Shown here: positions 16,105 to 22,577 of the stretch, in pieces
Numbering within the stretch: position 1 is the first letter of the stretch
How the letters are laid out: the number at the start of each line of letters is the position of its first letter
Source: JAVZGQ01 sp039000685
GTDB lineage: Archaea > Aenigmatarchaeota > Aenigmatarchaeia > CG10238-14 > SCSR01
Length of the DNA stretch: 35,997 nucleotides
NCBI GenBank assembly: GCA_039000685.1
Contig: JAWBNW010000002.1
Location: 1-35,997, forward strand
Reading direction: 5' to 3'
The notes under the pieces: model-generated
Seen by the model: only the letters and a program-made list of their open reading frames with translations
What the model was told of the DNA's origin: nothing
The model's database searches: none
Position numbers and translations under genes: made by a program

Positions 16105-16196
16105 GCCTCGTTAGCTCAACGGTAGAGCATCCGAAGAGCTTAGCTCTGGTGAACCTTGTAAGCGGAGGGTTGTGGGTTCAAATCCCACACGAGGCT
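16105..16196 (+). tRNA. tRNA-Thr (UGU) with an intron in the anticodon stem
   Basis: Removing 16134-16153 (20 nt) leaves a 72-nt tRNA: acceptor GCCTCGT/ACGAGGC, D arm GCTCAACGGTAGAGC, anticodon arm TCCGC-CTTGTAA-GCGGA with anticodon UGU, GGGTT, T arm GTGGG-TTCAAAT-CCCAC and discriminator U. The intron falls between positions 30 and 31, a non-canonical site. The BHB is strict: CATC pairs with GGTG, with bulges CG/A and AA/C. Confidence 0.92.
16134..16153 (+). other. tRNA-Thr intron (20 nt, between positions 30 and 31)
   Basis: The intron has a 5-bp inner stem AGAGC/GCTCT with loop TTA. The central helix CATC/GGTG has one U·G pair. Removing exactly these 20 bases is the only way I found to form a complete anticodon stem. 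Confidence 0.9.
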
Positions 16197-16197
16197 C

Positions 16198-17241
16198 TTA
16201 TTTTTGAAGAAAATCGACATCAAACCAACTAGCAATTTTTGTTAAATTGAAATTCTTGATTAAAGAAAAAGTTATTGGTGAAGAGAAATTGGAAAAAATC
16301 CATTTAAAGATTAAGCCTTTTCTGATTGGCCATATCAGCCTTTCTTTCCATTTTTTATCATAATTTTCAAGCAAAAATTTTTTAGAAAAATCTTTTGCTT
16401 CTAAAGCTTTGATGATTGCTTCGCTTGCAATTTCTGAGCAAATTTTGTTGTAAACTAGACCCCCACCAGAAAAAGGCTTAATTTGACAAGCAGAGTCTCC
16501 AACCAAAAGCACATTATCTACAACTGAACTTTCAATTATTCCATATCTTAGAAAATCTCCAATTTTATTATAGGCCTTGACTCTTCCGAATCTTTCCATC
16601 AAGAATTTTTCCAAGTATTTGTTGGGGTTTTCTTTTGTTAATAGGCCTACTCTTGCAATTCTTTCACTCTCAGGAACAACCCAAGCAAAACCTAAAGGAG
16701 CAATTTTTGAACCAAAATGAAGTTCAACTGTCTTAGCATCAAAGTTTGATTTTACCTTAACTTGTAAAGCAAATAACAAATTTTCCGGTTGTTTTATTTT
16801 AGCTTTCTTGGCAACAGTTGAATTTGGTCCATCTGCCCCAACTAAAATCTTTGTTTGAAATTTTCCTTTGGTTGTAAAGATTGTTTTACCTTTTAAATCT
16901 AGGAATCTTGTTGATGTCTTGATTTCGGCTCCCACTTTCTCAGCATTTTTTGCAAGCCAGCTGTCATATTTTTTTCTGTCTAAAACAAGCATCGGTTCTT
17001 TTGAATTAACTTCAAAAAATTCTTTGCCACAAAAAAATCTTGCCTTCCTAATTTTGTTCAAAGTTATATTTTTTGGAATTTTACCAATTCTCCTGCTAAC
17101 TAAGCCTGTACATTGAACGGGCTCTCCTATTCTTTGGTGTTCCTCCAAAATCAGGACATTAAATCCTTTTTTGGCAACAATTTTGGCTGTTATACAGCCT
17201 GCAGGACCAGCACCAACTACAATACAATCAAAAAGAGTCAT
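16198..17241 (-). CDS. geranylgeranyl reductase family FAD oxidoreductase
   Basis: The N-terminal Rossmann motif CIVVGAGPAGCITAKIVA binds FAD; QRIGEPVQCTGLVS and VGDSACQIKPFSGGGLVYNK are hallmarks of digeranylgeranylglycerophospholipid reductase. Such enzymes saturate isoprenoid chains of archaeal ether lipids. The 347-residue length is normal. ATG 17241 lies inside the last 14 bases of HEN2; AGAGGTTG upstream is its ribosome binding site. It ends two bases from tRNA-Thr on the opposite strand. A second, more divergent paralogue is at 20936. Confidence 0.9.
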   Translation of the reverse strand: MTLFDCIVVGAGPAGCITAKIVAKKGFNVLILEEHQRIGEPVQCTGLVSRRIGKIPKNITLNKIRKARFFCGKEFFEVNSKEPMLVLDRKKYDSWLAKNAEKVGAEIKTSTRFLDLKGKTIFTTKGKFQTKILVGADGPNSTVAKKAKIKQPENLLFALQVKVKSNFDAKTVELHFGSKIAPLGFAWVVPESERIARVGLLTKENPNKYLEKFLMERFGRVKAYNKIGDFLRYGIIESSVVDNVLLVGDSACQIKPFSGGGLVYNKICSEIASEAIIKALEAKDFSKKFLLENYDKKWKERLIWPIRKGLIFKWIFSNFSSPITFSLIKNFNLTKIASWFDVDFLQK

Positions 17242-18562
17242 CCAACAACCTCTGAAGTTTGTTTATTACTTCGGTTTCTGAAAATAGTTTGACTGGAGAA
17301 TTTATACCCTCCACCCAAACTTTAACTGTAGAATAAGGTAATTTGAATCTTTTAGAAATTTCTTTTATAGATTTTCCCTTTTCAAATTCTTTTTTTACCT
17401 CTAAAAATAGAGCATTTCTATATTTACTTCTTTTGATTCTGTTTTTGACGATCCTTAATGTTCTTATAAATTCCTTTTTCCTATCATCTGAAAAATTAGG
17501 AACAAATCTGAAGAACTTGATATAGTTTTCAGCACTACAAGATACGTAGAAGTAAGATTTACTTACCAATTTACCATCTTTGTTCCTTATGTATGATTCT
17601 TTGGACCACTTAACTGCAGTTGATTTTATACCAAATTGGCCAAGCAGCTTTCGGATTTCATTCATAAAATTCTCTTGTTCTTTTTTGAGTTCTAAAACCT
17701 TGCTTAATTGAAAACATAAATAAAAACTTCTTTTTGACCAAATTGGTTTTGTTCCATCTGCAGACCATAAGACACCAAGAAAAATTGACTTTAATTCATC
17801 GGGTAATTTAAAAACCCATTGAGGAATTTTTATAGCCTGAACAATTTTGTCTCCCTTTGGTGCTCCTGCTGCATAAAGAAGCCTTGAAATAGCAGCATTA
17901 TTAATAATAAGATAGTTAGCTCTACCTTTTATAATTCTATCTTGAAATACACCTTCTGTCTCCTTTGTTTTTAATTTACATTTTAATGAAGGTAATTCCA
18001 ATTTTATTTCTTTCATTAATAATTGAAGTGTTTTTCTATCTCCAGCCAATGTAATTTGTGTTAAATTATTGCCCAAATTACCATCTCCAAAAATCCATGC
18101 TAATATTTTCAAAAATAATTTAAACTTTGAATTATTCTTAGAAATTAGAGGAAGTAATCCTAACTTTGTCAGTGTAATTACACACCTAATAGCCCTTGGA
18201 GTAGTTTTAGATGACCAATTACTTACAGTTTGTTTAGGAATTTTTAATTTGATAGCTATATCTTTTAATTTTACTCCTTGCTTCCTCATTTTTTTAGCAG
18301 CAATATAATTGAAAGCTAGCCCCTGTTCTTTCTTATTGTAAGTTCTTATTATATCTTCAAATGTTACTATTGCGTCTTCATTCGTTTCAAAAAAATCTTC
18401 TTCATCTTTCCAGCTTTTACCTTGGAATCTTAAGCCTAGTTTTCTAGCCTTCTTTTGAACGCTATAATAACTTCTATTTAAAATTTTAGAAAGCTTAATT
18501 ACACCAAACTTTTCATAGTTATTTTTCAATAGCGTAATTTCTTCTTCTTTCCATTTCCTCAT
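17228..18562 (-). CDS. free-standing LAGLIDADG homing endonuclease with HTH domains (HEN2)
   Basis: Order of domains: N-terminal Myb/SANT-like HTH (MRKWKEEEITLLKNNYEKFG), second HTH (GVKLKDIAIKLKIPKQTVSNW), LAGLIDADG 1 (FLKILAWIFGDGNLG), LAGLIDADG 2 (IFLGVLWSADGTKP), and C-terminal HTH (KSIKEISKRFKLPYSTVKVW). Both catalytic helices retain Asp. It is not embedded in a host frame. It lies between uppS and the geranylgeranyl reductase gene, and its 3' end covers the latter's ribosome binding site and start. A 15-base motif found also before HEN3 lies 45-59 bases upstream. Confidence 0.88.
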   Translation of the reverse strand: MRKWKEEEITLLKNNYEKFGVIKLSKILNRSYYSVQKKARKLGLRFQGKSWKDEEDFFETNEDAIVTFEDIIRTYNKKEQGLAFNYIAAKKMRKQGVKLKDIAIKLKIPKQTVSNWSSKTTPRAIRCVITLTKLGLLPLISKNNSKFKLFLKILAWIFGDGNLGNNLTQITLAGDRKTLQLLMKEIKLELPSLKCKLKTKETEGVFQDRIIKGRANYLIINNAAISRLLYAAGAPKGDKIVQAIKIPQWVFKLPDELKSIFLGVLWSADGTKPIWSKRSFYLCFQLSKVLELKKEQENFMNEIRKLLGQFGIKSTAVKWSKESYIRNKDGKLVSKSYFYVSCSAENYIKFFRFVPNFSDDRKKEFIRTLRIVKNRIKRSKYRNALFLEVKKEFEKGKSIKEISKRFKLPYSTVKVWVEGINSPVKLFSETEVINKLQRLLDDSF

Positions 18563-18606
18563 AAATTAATCTTGATGAGTAATGATATTTACTATTTCGG
18601 GACTTC

Positions 18607-18621
18607 ATTTCCGATGTTTCC
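18607..18621 (-). repeat. 15-base motif upstream of HEN2
   Basis: The minus strand reads GGAAACATCGGAAAT; the copy upstream of HEN3 (20720-20734) differs at one base (GGAAACAACGGAAAT). It may be a promoter or operator for these endonuclease genes, or part of a mobile-unit end. Confidence 0.45.
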
Positions 18622-18636
18622 AAAACCTAAGAGAAC

Positions 18637-19394
18637 TTATCTTCCAAACCTACGTTGCCTTCGATTAAACTCTTTTATACACCAAATTAAATCCCTTTTT
18701 GTAAAATCGGGCCAAAACTTGGGAAGAAATATTAATTCTGCATAAGCTGCTTGCCATAAGAGAAAATTAGAAAGTCTTTTCTCCCCTCCTGTACGAATTA
18801 AACAATCTATGGGAGCTGGAACAAGTAAGTTAGCTTCTATATCTTTTTCTGTTATCTCTATTCTTCCAAGCTTAATTGCCTTTTCTGCGATTTTCTTTAT
18901 TGCTTGCGTTAATTCAAACTTGCTTCCATAAGCAATCATTATGTTTAAAACCCTTTTCTGATATTTTGCAGTTTTTTGCATTATTTTTCCCATAAGTTTA
19001 ACGAGTTTTGGAGGCAATCTTTCCAAATCACCAACAAACCTTACCTTGACTTGATATTTGTCTAAAAAGCTTCCTTCTTTCTTTTCCCATCTTTCGAAGT
19101 ATTCATAAAATAATTTGAAAATTTCTTCCAGCTCTTTTTTTGGTCTATTCAAATTTTCTGTTGATAACACATAGGCTGAGACTTGTGGTATTCCAAGCTC
19201 TAAACACCACTGCAAAAAGTTTTCGAAATTTTTTATGCTTGTGGGCTTGTCGCCCAACAATTTGCACCGTATTTATGGCCTTCCCACGGCTGAAGACCAT
19301 GTAGCTTGGCCCACCTTCTGTCTATGGGATTTAAGCCTTTATAGGCTCAAATCTTTCCATCAAGTATTATTCCTAGATGATTTGGAACATTCAA
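18637..19394 (-). CDS. uppS: polyprenyl diphosphate synthase, mRNA interrupted by two BHB introns
   Basis: The spliced gene is exon 19355-19394, exon 19257-19321 and exon 18637-19236 (235 codons). It reads MNVPNHLGIILDGN-RRWAKLHGLQPWEGHKYGA then IKNFENFLQWCLELGIP, the uninterrupted start of a cis-prenyltransferase with the catalytic Asp in LDGN and the RRWA and GHKYGA motifs; later motifs are STENLNRP and LIRTGGEKRLSNFL. It makes the long-chain polyprenyl carrier for glycan transfer. Start is TTG 19394, with GGGGTGAT four bases before. Without splicing, exon 1 meets a TGA and the main frame lacks the catalytic Asp. HEN3 lies directly upstream and HEN2 downstream. Confidence 0.9.
19237..19256 (-). 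other. BHB-like intron 2 in uppS mRNA (about 20 nt)
   Basis: The frame changes between GHKYGA and IKNFENF, and the family needs two residues there, so 20 nt must go from the 26 bases at 19237-19262. A hairpin TGGGC/GCCCA with outer TTG/CAA and a GC/A 3' bulge places the cuts as given (relaxed BHB with a one-base 5' bulge). Exact borders could shift by up to six bases. Confidence 0.75.
19322..19354 (-). other. BHB intron 1 in uppS mRNA (33 nt)
   Basis: The exon junction GATGGAA/ACAGAAGG encodes D-G-N-R-R. The central helix is ATGG (exon) with CCAT (intron), between bulges AA/A and AG/A. The inner stem is ten pairs, GATTTGAGCC with GGCTTAAATC (one G·U), and loop TATAAA. It contains an in-frame TGA. 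Confidence 0.92.
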
Positions 19395-19442
19395 CTATAT
19401 CACCCCATATTTTAATTTTAAATAATGATTAAAATTTAAAAA

Positions 19443-20666
19443 TTAGCATGTAATTTCCTTAAGAAATGGAAACCTTTGTGTTAATAAATCCCAATCCTTT
19501 GGTAGTAGATTAAGCTTAACTGACTGAATAGCTATGTAAGCAGGTTTTTTAAACCAAGATTTAATAGTAGATCTAGGAAATCCTGTAATAATACTAATCT
19601 GGTTGGAAGTATAATTTTTAACTCGTAATCTTAGAACATTCCAATAATCTTCAGCAGAATATCTGTATTTCTTTTTATTTTTAATTATTTTATCAAGAGC
19701 GTATTCCTTCCTTTTTATAGTAAAACCAATTTCTTTCCTAAAAATTTCAAGATAATTAGAAAAACTAAATCTAATTTTATATAATTTTCTACCTTTCTTT
19801 GCAAGTTCTATTTTTGTAAAAATCCCGAACTTTGATAACAAAAATCTTATATCTTCTAATCCATTCTTGTTAGAAGAAGTTGCCTCGATTGCTCTATTAG
19901 AAATATCAACACTCCCTTCTGAATCAAAAAACCCTTTCAAGAAAGATGAAATTATAAGTTTATCATTATTTTTAATTATTTCTTGGGGAACTCTCCACAC
20001 ATACGAATTAAATTCACCGTACCTCTTTAAATCTTCATAAACCTTTTTTCTTTGTAAATAAACAATATATTGTCGTTTACATTTAGAAAGTCCAGAAGGA
20101 GTTATTCTGATACCGGGTGGTATATTACACTCTTTTGCAATAATACCATAAACATTTTTTATTTTATTTTTAAATTCATCGGCAAACTCTTTATCAGTAA
20201 CTCTTAACCCTAAGAAGTAATTAAAGTATTTATAACCTTTGTATTTTACCAACTTCCGATAGAGCATACCATCCCCACAAAGAACGCCAAGAATATAGGC
20301 TTTTGCTGGAGTTAATGTTTTATAATTTTTGTTTGGAATTTCTAATGGAGTTTTTCTATATCTATTTCTATCCCTAGGAATCTGAAATTTTTTCATTTGT
20401 TTAAAAATATAAGTTGTAGAGCAACCAAAAACTTTTGCTATTTCTTGAAGTGAAAGTCCTTTTTTGTAATAAAGTTCATATAATTTATTTCTCTCGAATT
20501 TTGGTAATCTCAAATCATTCTTTCTTATTTTTAAATTCTTATAGAGTTTCCACTCAATACTATCTTTTGATCTATTTAACCTTCTAGCTATTTCTTCATT
20601 TGATAGACGTTCTTTAGCATATTTTACCAATAAATTGATTTCAGTTTTATTCCATCTTCTTCCCAT
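19443..20666 (-). CDS. free-standing LAGLIDADG homing endonuclease with HTH domains (HEN3)
   Basis: The layout mirrors HEN2: two N-terminal HTH units (RLSNEEIARRLNRSKDSIEW and GLSLQEIAKVFGCSTTYIFK), LAGLIDADG 1 (AYILGVLCGDGML), LAGLIDADG 2 (FLKGFFDSEGSVDI), and a C-terminal HTH (SNQISIITGFPRSTIKSW). Acidic residues are kept in both catalytic helices. GTGAT precedes ATG 20666; a GTG at 20675 would add three residues. It ends about 50 bases before the uppS start and lies divergently from tRNA-Trp. Confidence 0.88.
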   Translation of the reverse strand: MGRRWNKTEINLLVKYAKERLSNEEIARRLNRSKDSIEWKLYKNLKIRKNDLRLPKFERNKLYELYYKKGLSLQEIAKVFGCSTTYIFKQMKKFQIPRDRNRYRKTPLEIPNKNYKTLTPAKAYILGVLCGDGMLYRKLVKYKGYKYFNYFLGLRVTDKEFADEFKNKIKNVYGIIAKECNIPPGIRITPSGLSKCKRQYIVYLQRKKVYEDLKRYGEFNSYVWRVPQEIIKNNDKLIISSFLKGFFDSEGSVDISNRAIEATSSNKNGLEDIRFLLSKFGIFTKIELAKKGRKLYKIRFSFSNYLEIFRKEIGFTIKRKEYALDKIIKNKKKYRYSAEDYWNVLRLRVKNYTSNQISIITGFPRSTIKSWFKKPAYIAIQSVKLNLLPKDWDLLTQRFPFLKEITC

Positions 20667-20719
20667 ATCTATCACTTTCAGATATGAGCAAACACAATAT
20701 ATTTGTTTTTTTGAAGCAG

Positions 20720-20734
20720 ATTTCCGTTGTTTCC
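20720..20734 (-). repeat. 15-base motif upstream of HEN3
   Basis: The minus strand reads GGAAACAACGGAAAT, 14 of 15 identical to the motif upstream of HEN2 and at a similar distance (54-68 bases) from the start codon. Confidence 0.45.
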
Positions 20735-20787
20735 GATAAATTTTAAAATTATGATTTCCTATACTGAAGTATAAAAAAATTAAATAT

Positions 20788-20890
20788 GGGGTCGTCGTCT
20801 AACCAGGCAGGACAGCAGGCTCCAGTTTCATGGAGCTCGGATAAAAGATGAAGAAACCTGTATGTGGGGGTTCAAATCCCCTCGACCCCA
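20788..20890 (+). tRNA. tRNA-Trp (CCA) with a canonical-position intron
   Basis: GGGGTCG pairs with CGACCCC; D arm GTCTAACCAGGCAGGAC; anticodon stem GCAGG/CCTGT; T arm GGGGG-TTCAAAT-CCCCT; discriminator A. The anticodon loop plus intron is 37 bases; removing 20826-20855 (30 nt) leaves loop CTCCAGA with anticodon CCA and a 73-nt tRNA. The BHB central helix CTCC/GAAG has one C·A mismatch, so the exact cut is less certain than in the other tRNAs here. Confidence 0.9.
20826..20855 (+). other. tRNA-Trp intron (30 nt, position 37/38)
   Basis: Bulge AG/T on the 5' side and AA/A on the 3' side frame a central helix with three of four pairs. An alternative hairpin CTCC...GGAG competes. No box D was found to pair with the GATGA in the intron, so it does not look like a C/D guide RNA. 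Confidence 0.65.
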
Positions 20891-20935
20891 CTTGATTTTA
20901 CTTTTTAAATTATCAAAAAAATGTTAGAATTAATT

Positions 20936-21904
20936 ATGTCAATTGATATAATTGGGGGTGGGCCAGCTGGTTCTACCGCTTCAATATTCTTAGCTAAAAG
21001 TGGATTTGATGATATTAAACTATATGAAAAATCTGTTAAAGTCAGAAAACCATGTGGGGGTGGTTTGACTTTTAGGGTTCTTGAAAGGTACGATTATCTT
21101 TTGGAAGGTTTGAAAACAAACCCAATTAAAACAATTGTGGTTGATATTGACAATACTATAATAAAATTTGGGTTCAAAAAAGTGGTATTAAAAATAGTAG
21201 ATCGCTTAAAGCTTGATGAGCACTTAAGAAAAATTGCTAAAAGTCTTGGTGTTAAAATAATTGGAAAAAACGTTGAACCAAAAGAATTGAACGGCAAACT
21301 TGTGATTGATGCCAGGGGATTTGACTCGGAACAAAAATTTTCAATTGCAAAAGTTGCGATTTGTAAGTTAAAAGATTCTATCGCCACTTTCATTTTCAGG
21401 AAAAAATTCATAAGTAAAGGCTATTTTTGGATTTTCCCGATAAATGAAAAACTAGCCAATATAGGTTGTGCTGGAACTAAAAATGGTTTTAAAACTAATT
21501 TAGATGAAGTTTTTGATTGGTTTATTGAAGAAATTGGTGCTAAGCCTTTATCCATCATGAATTATCCTATAACTGTGTATAGTAAGATCAATAGTTTGAT
21601 TTATAGACACGACGATAAAATTGTGGTTAAAGTTGGGGAAAGGGCTGGCCTTGTTAACCCACTGACTGGGGAAGGAATTTATCATGCAATAAGAAGTTCA
21701 GAAATATTGGCTGAATGCATAAAAGACGATGTTTTTTTATATCAGAAAAGGATTGAAGATGAATTTAAAAAAGAACTAACAATTTCTAAATTCTTGGTTG
21801 ATTCTTTCCCTATAATGCCAAATTTCCTAAAAAAATTTTTATTAAAACATGCTGTAAAAATTATATTTCCGTCTACGAAAATTATAGAAATGTGTAGAAA
21901 TTAA
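20936..21904 (+). CDS. second geranylgeranyl reductase-like FAD oxidoreductase
   Basis: Rossmann motif IDIIGGGPAGSTASIFLAKSG at the N terminus, YEKSVKVRKPCGGGLT, and VGERAGLVNPLTGEGIYHAI place it in the geranylgeranyl reductase superfamily of flavoproteins. It is more divergent than the copy at 16198 and may reduce another isoprenoid (for example a polyprenol or quinone chain). The TATA-like CTTTTTAAAT at 20901 lies at the right distance for a leaderless message starting near ATG 20936; the ATG at 20921 would add five residues. It ends two bases from the convergent pcm gene. Confidence 0.82.
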   Translation: MSIDIIGGGPAGSTASIFLAKSGFDDIKLYEKSVKVRKPCGGGLTFRVLERYDYLLEGLKTNPIKTIVVDIDNTIIKFGFKKVVLKIVDRLKLDEHLRKIAKSLGVKIIGKNVEPKELNGKLVIDARGFDSEQKFSIAKVAICKLKDSIATFIFRKKFISKGYFWIFPINEKLANIGCAGTKNGFKTNLDEVFDWFIEEIGAKPLSIMNYPITVYSKINSLIYRHDDKIVVKVGERAGLVNPLTGEGIYHAIRSSEILAECIKDDVFLYQKRIEDEFKKELTISKFLVDSFPIMPNFLKKFLLKHAVKIIFPSTKIIEMCRN

Positions 21905-21905
21905 A

Positions 21906-22577
21906 TTATTTTTCTATCAATTCAACAAAAACAACAGGCCCAAGATTTTTCTTTTTAATTTTTCCATTTTTTGCTTTCTCCAAACAAATCAAATCTTGCT
22001 CATAAGTTGGTCCTAAGGGTGTGACTAAAATTCCTCCAGGTTTAAGCTGATCGATCCAAGCTTTCGGTATTCTTTCTCTTGGAGCTGCACTCGAAACTAT
22101 TTTGTCGTAAGGAGCAAATTCTGGTAAACCTTTTGAACCATCTCCCAGTACAAGCTTAACTTTATTCCAATAACCAGTTTTTTTCAAATTCTTCTTGGCA
22201 AATTCATAAGTCTCAGGGATTATTTCTATACCATAAACTTCTCCCCTTTCTCCAACAATTTCTTTCATATAAGCCAATAAGATTCCAGAGCCAGCACCGA
22301 TTTCAAGAACCTTATCACCTGGCTTGAGTTTTAAGGCAGAAAGGAAGATGGCGTGCATTTCCCCAACCTCTTAGGTGATATGGGGTGCAGATATGGTAAC
22401 ACCACCTGGGATTGGTAATGGCATATCAATGTAAGCATCCTGTTTATTTTCTGGGGGGACAAAATCCTCTCTCTTTACCTTTAACATTACGTTTTCTACA
22501 TTTTTGGATGTTATACAACCTGCTCTCACTAAACTTCCTATAACTTCTTCTCTTTGTTTTTTGAGTTCTTCTCTCAT
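21906..22577 (-). CDS. pcm: protein-L-isoaspartate O-methyltransferase, mRNA interrupted by a BHB intron
   Basis: Exon 1 (22380-22577, 66 codons) encodes the N-terminal region ending PGGVTISAPH, with the conserved TIS/PH motif; exon 2 (21906-22358) starts MHAIFLSALKLKPGD and carries the SAM motif VLEIGAGSGIL and later KIVSSAAPRERIP. Joining them gives TISAPH-MHA, an uninterrupted Pcm of 216 residues, the usual length. Unspliced, exon 1 stops at a TAA in the intron. Pcm repairs isoaspartyl residues in ageing proteins. GGAGGTG four bases before ATG 22577 is a strong ribosome binding site, lying inside the 3' end of HEN4. Confidence 0.92.
22359..22379 (-). other. BHB intron in pcm mRNA (21 nt)
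   Basis: The junction CCCCAT/ATGCAC encodes P-H-M-H. A strict BHB is present: outer helix TGCA/TGCA, central helix CCCC (exon) with GGGG (intron), bulges AT/A and AA/A, inner stem ACCT/AGGT with loop AAG. The intron contains an in-frame TAA. Length 21 nt. Confidence 0.93.

Noticed and set aside
17228..18562. HEN2 as an intein or a large intron in the geranylgeranyl reductase
   Set aside because: The reductase is complete with its own start and ribosome binding site, and no splicing blocks or BHB flank the frame.
18637..19260. uppS as a truncated pseudogene or an N-terminally shortened protein starting at TTG 19260
   Set aside because: The missing residues are all present just upstream and are restored exactly at BHB borders, which decay would not produce.
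20820..20838. A nested second intron in tRNA-Trp based on CTCC/GGAG pairing
   Set aside because: Removing it leaves 18 extra bases for which no second BHB was found.
20826..20855. Box C/D guide RNA in the tRNA-Trp intron, as in many euryarchaea
   Set aside because: GATGA is present but no CTGA box D is found, and 30 nt is too short.
21906..22577. pcm frameshift through sequencing error
   Set aside because: A 21-base in-frame insert with a strict BHB fold and precise restoration of TISAPH-MHA is not a homopolymer or single-base error. Translational bypassing remains possible but does not need the exact BHB bulges.
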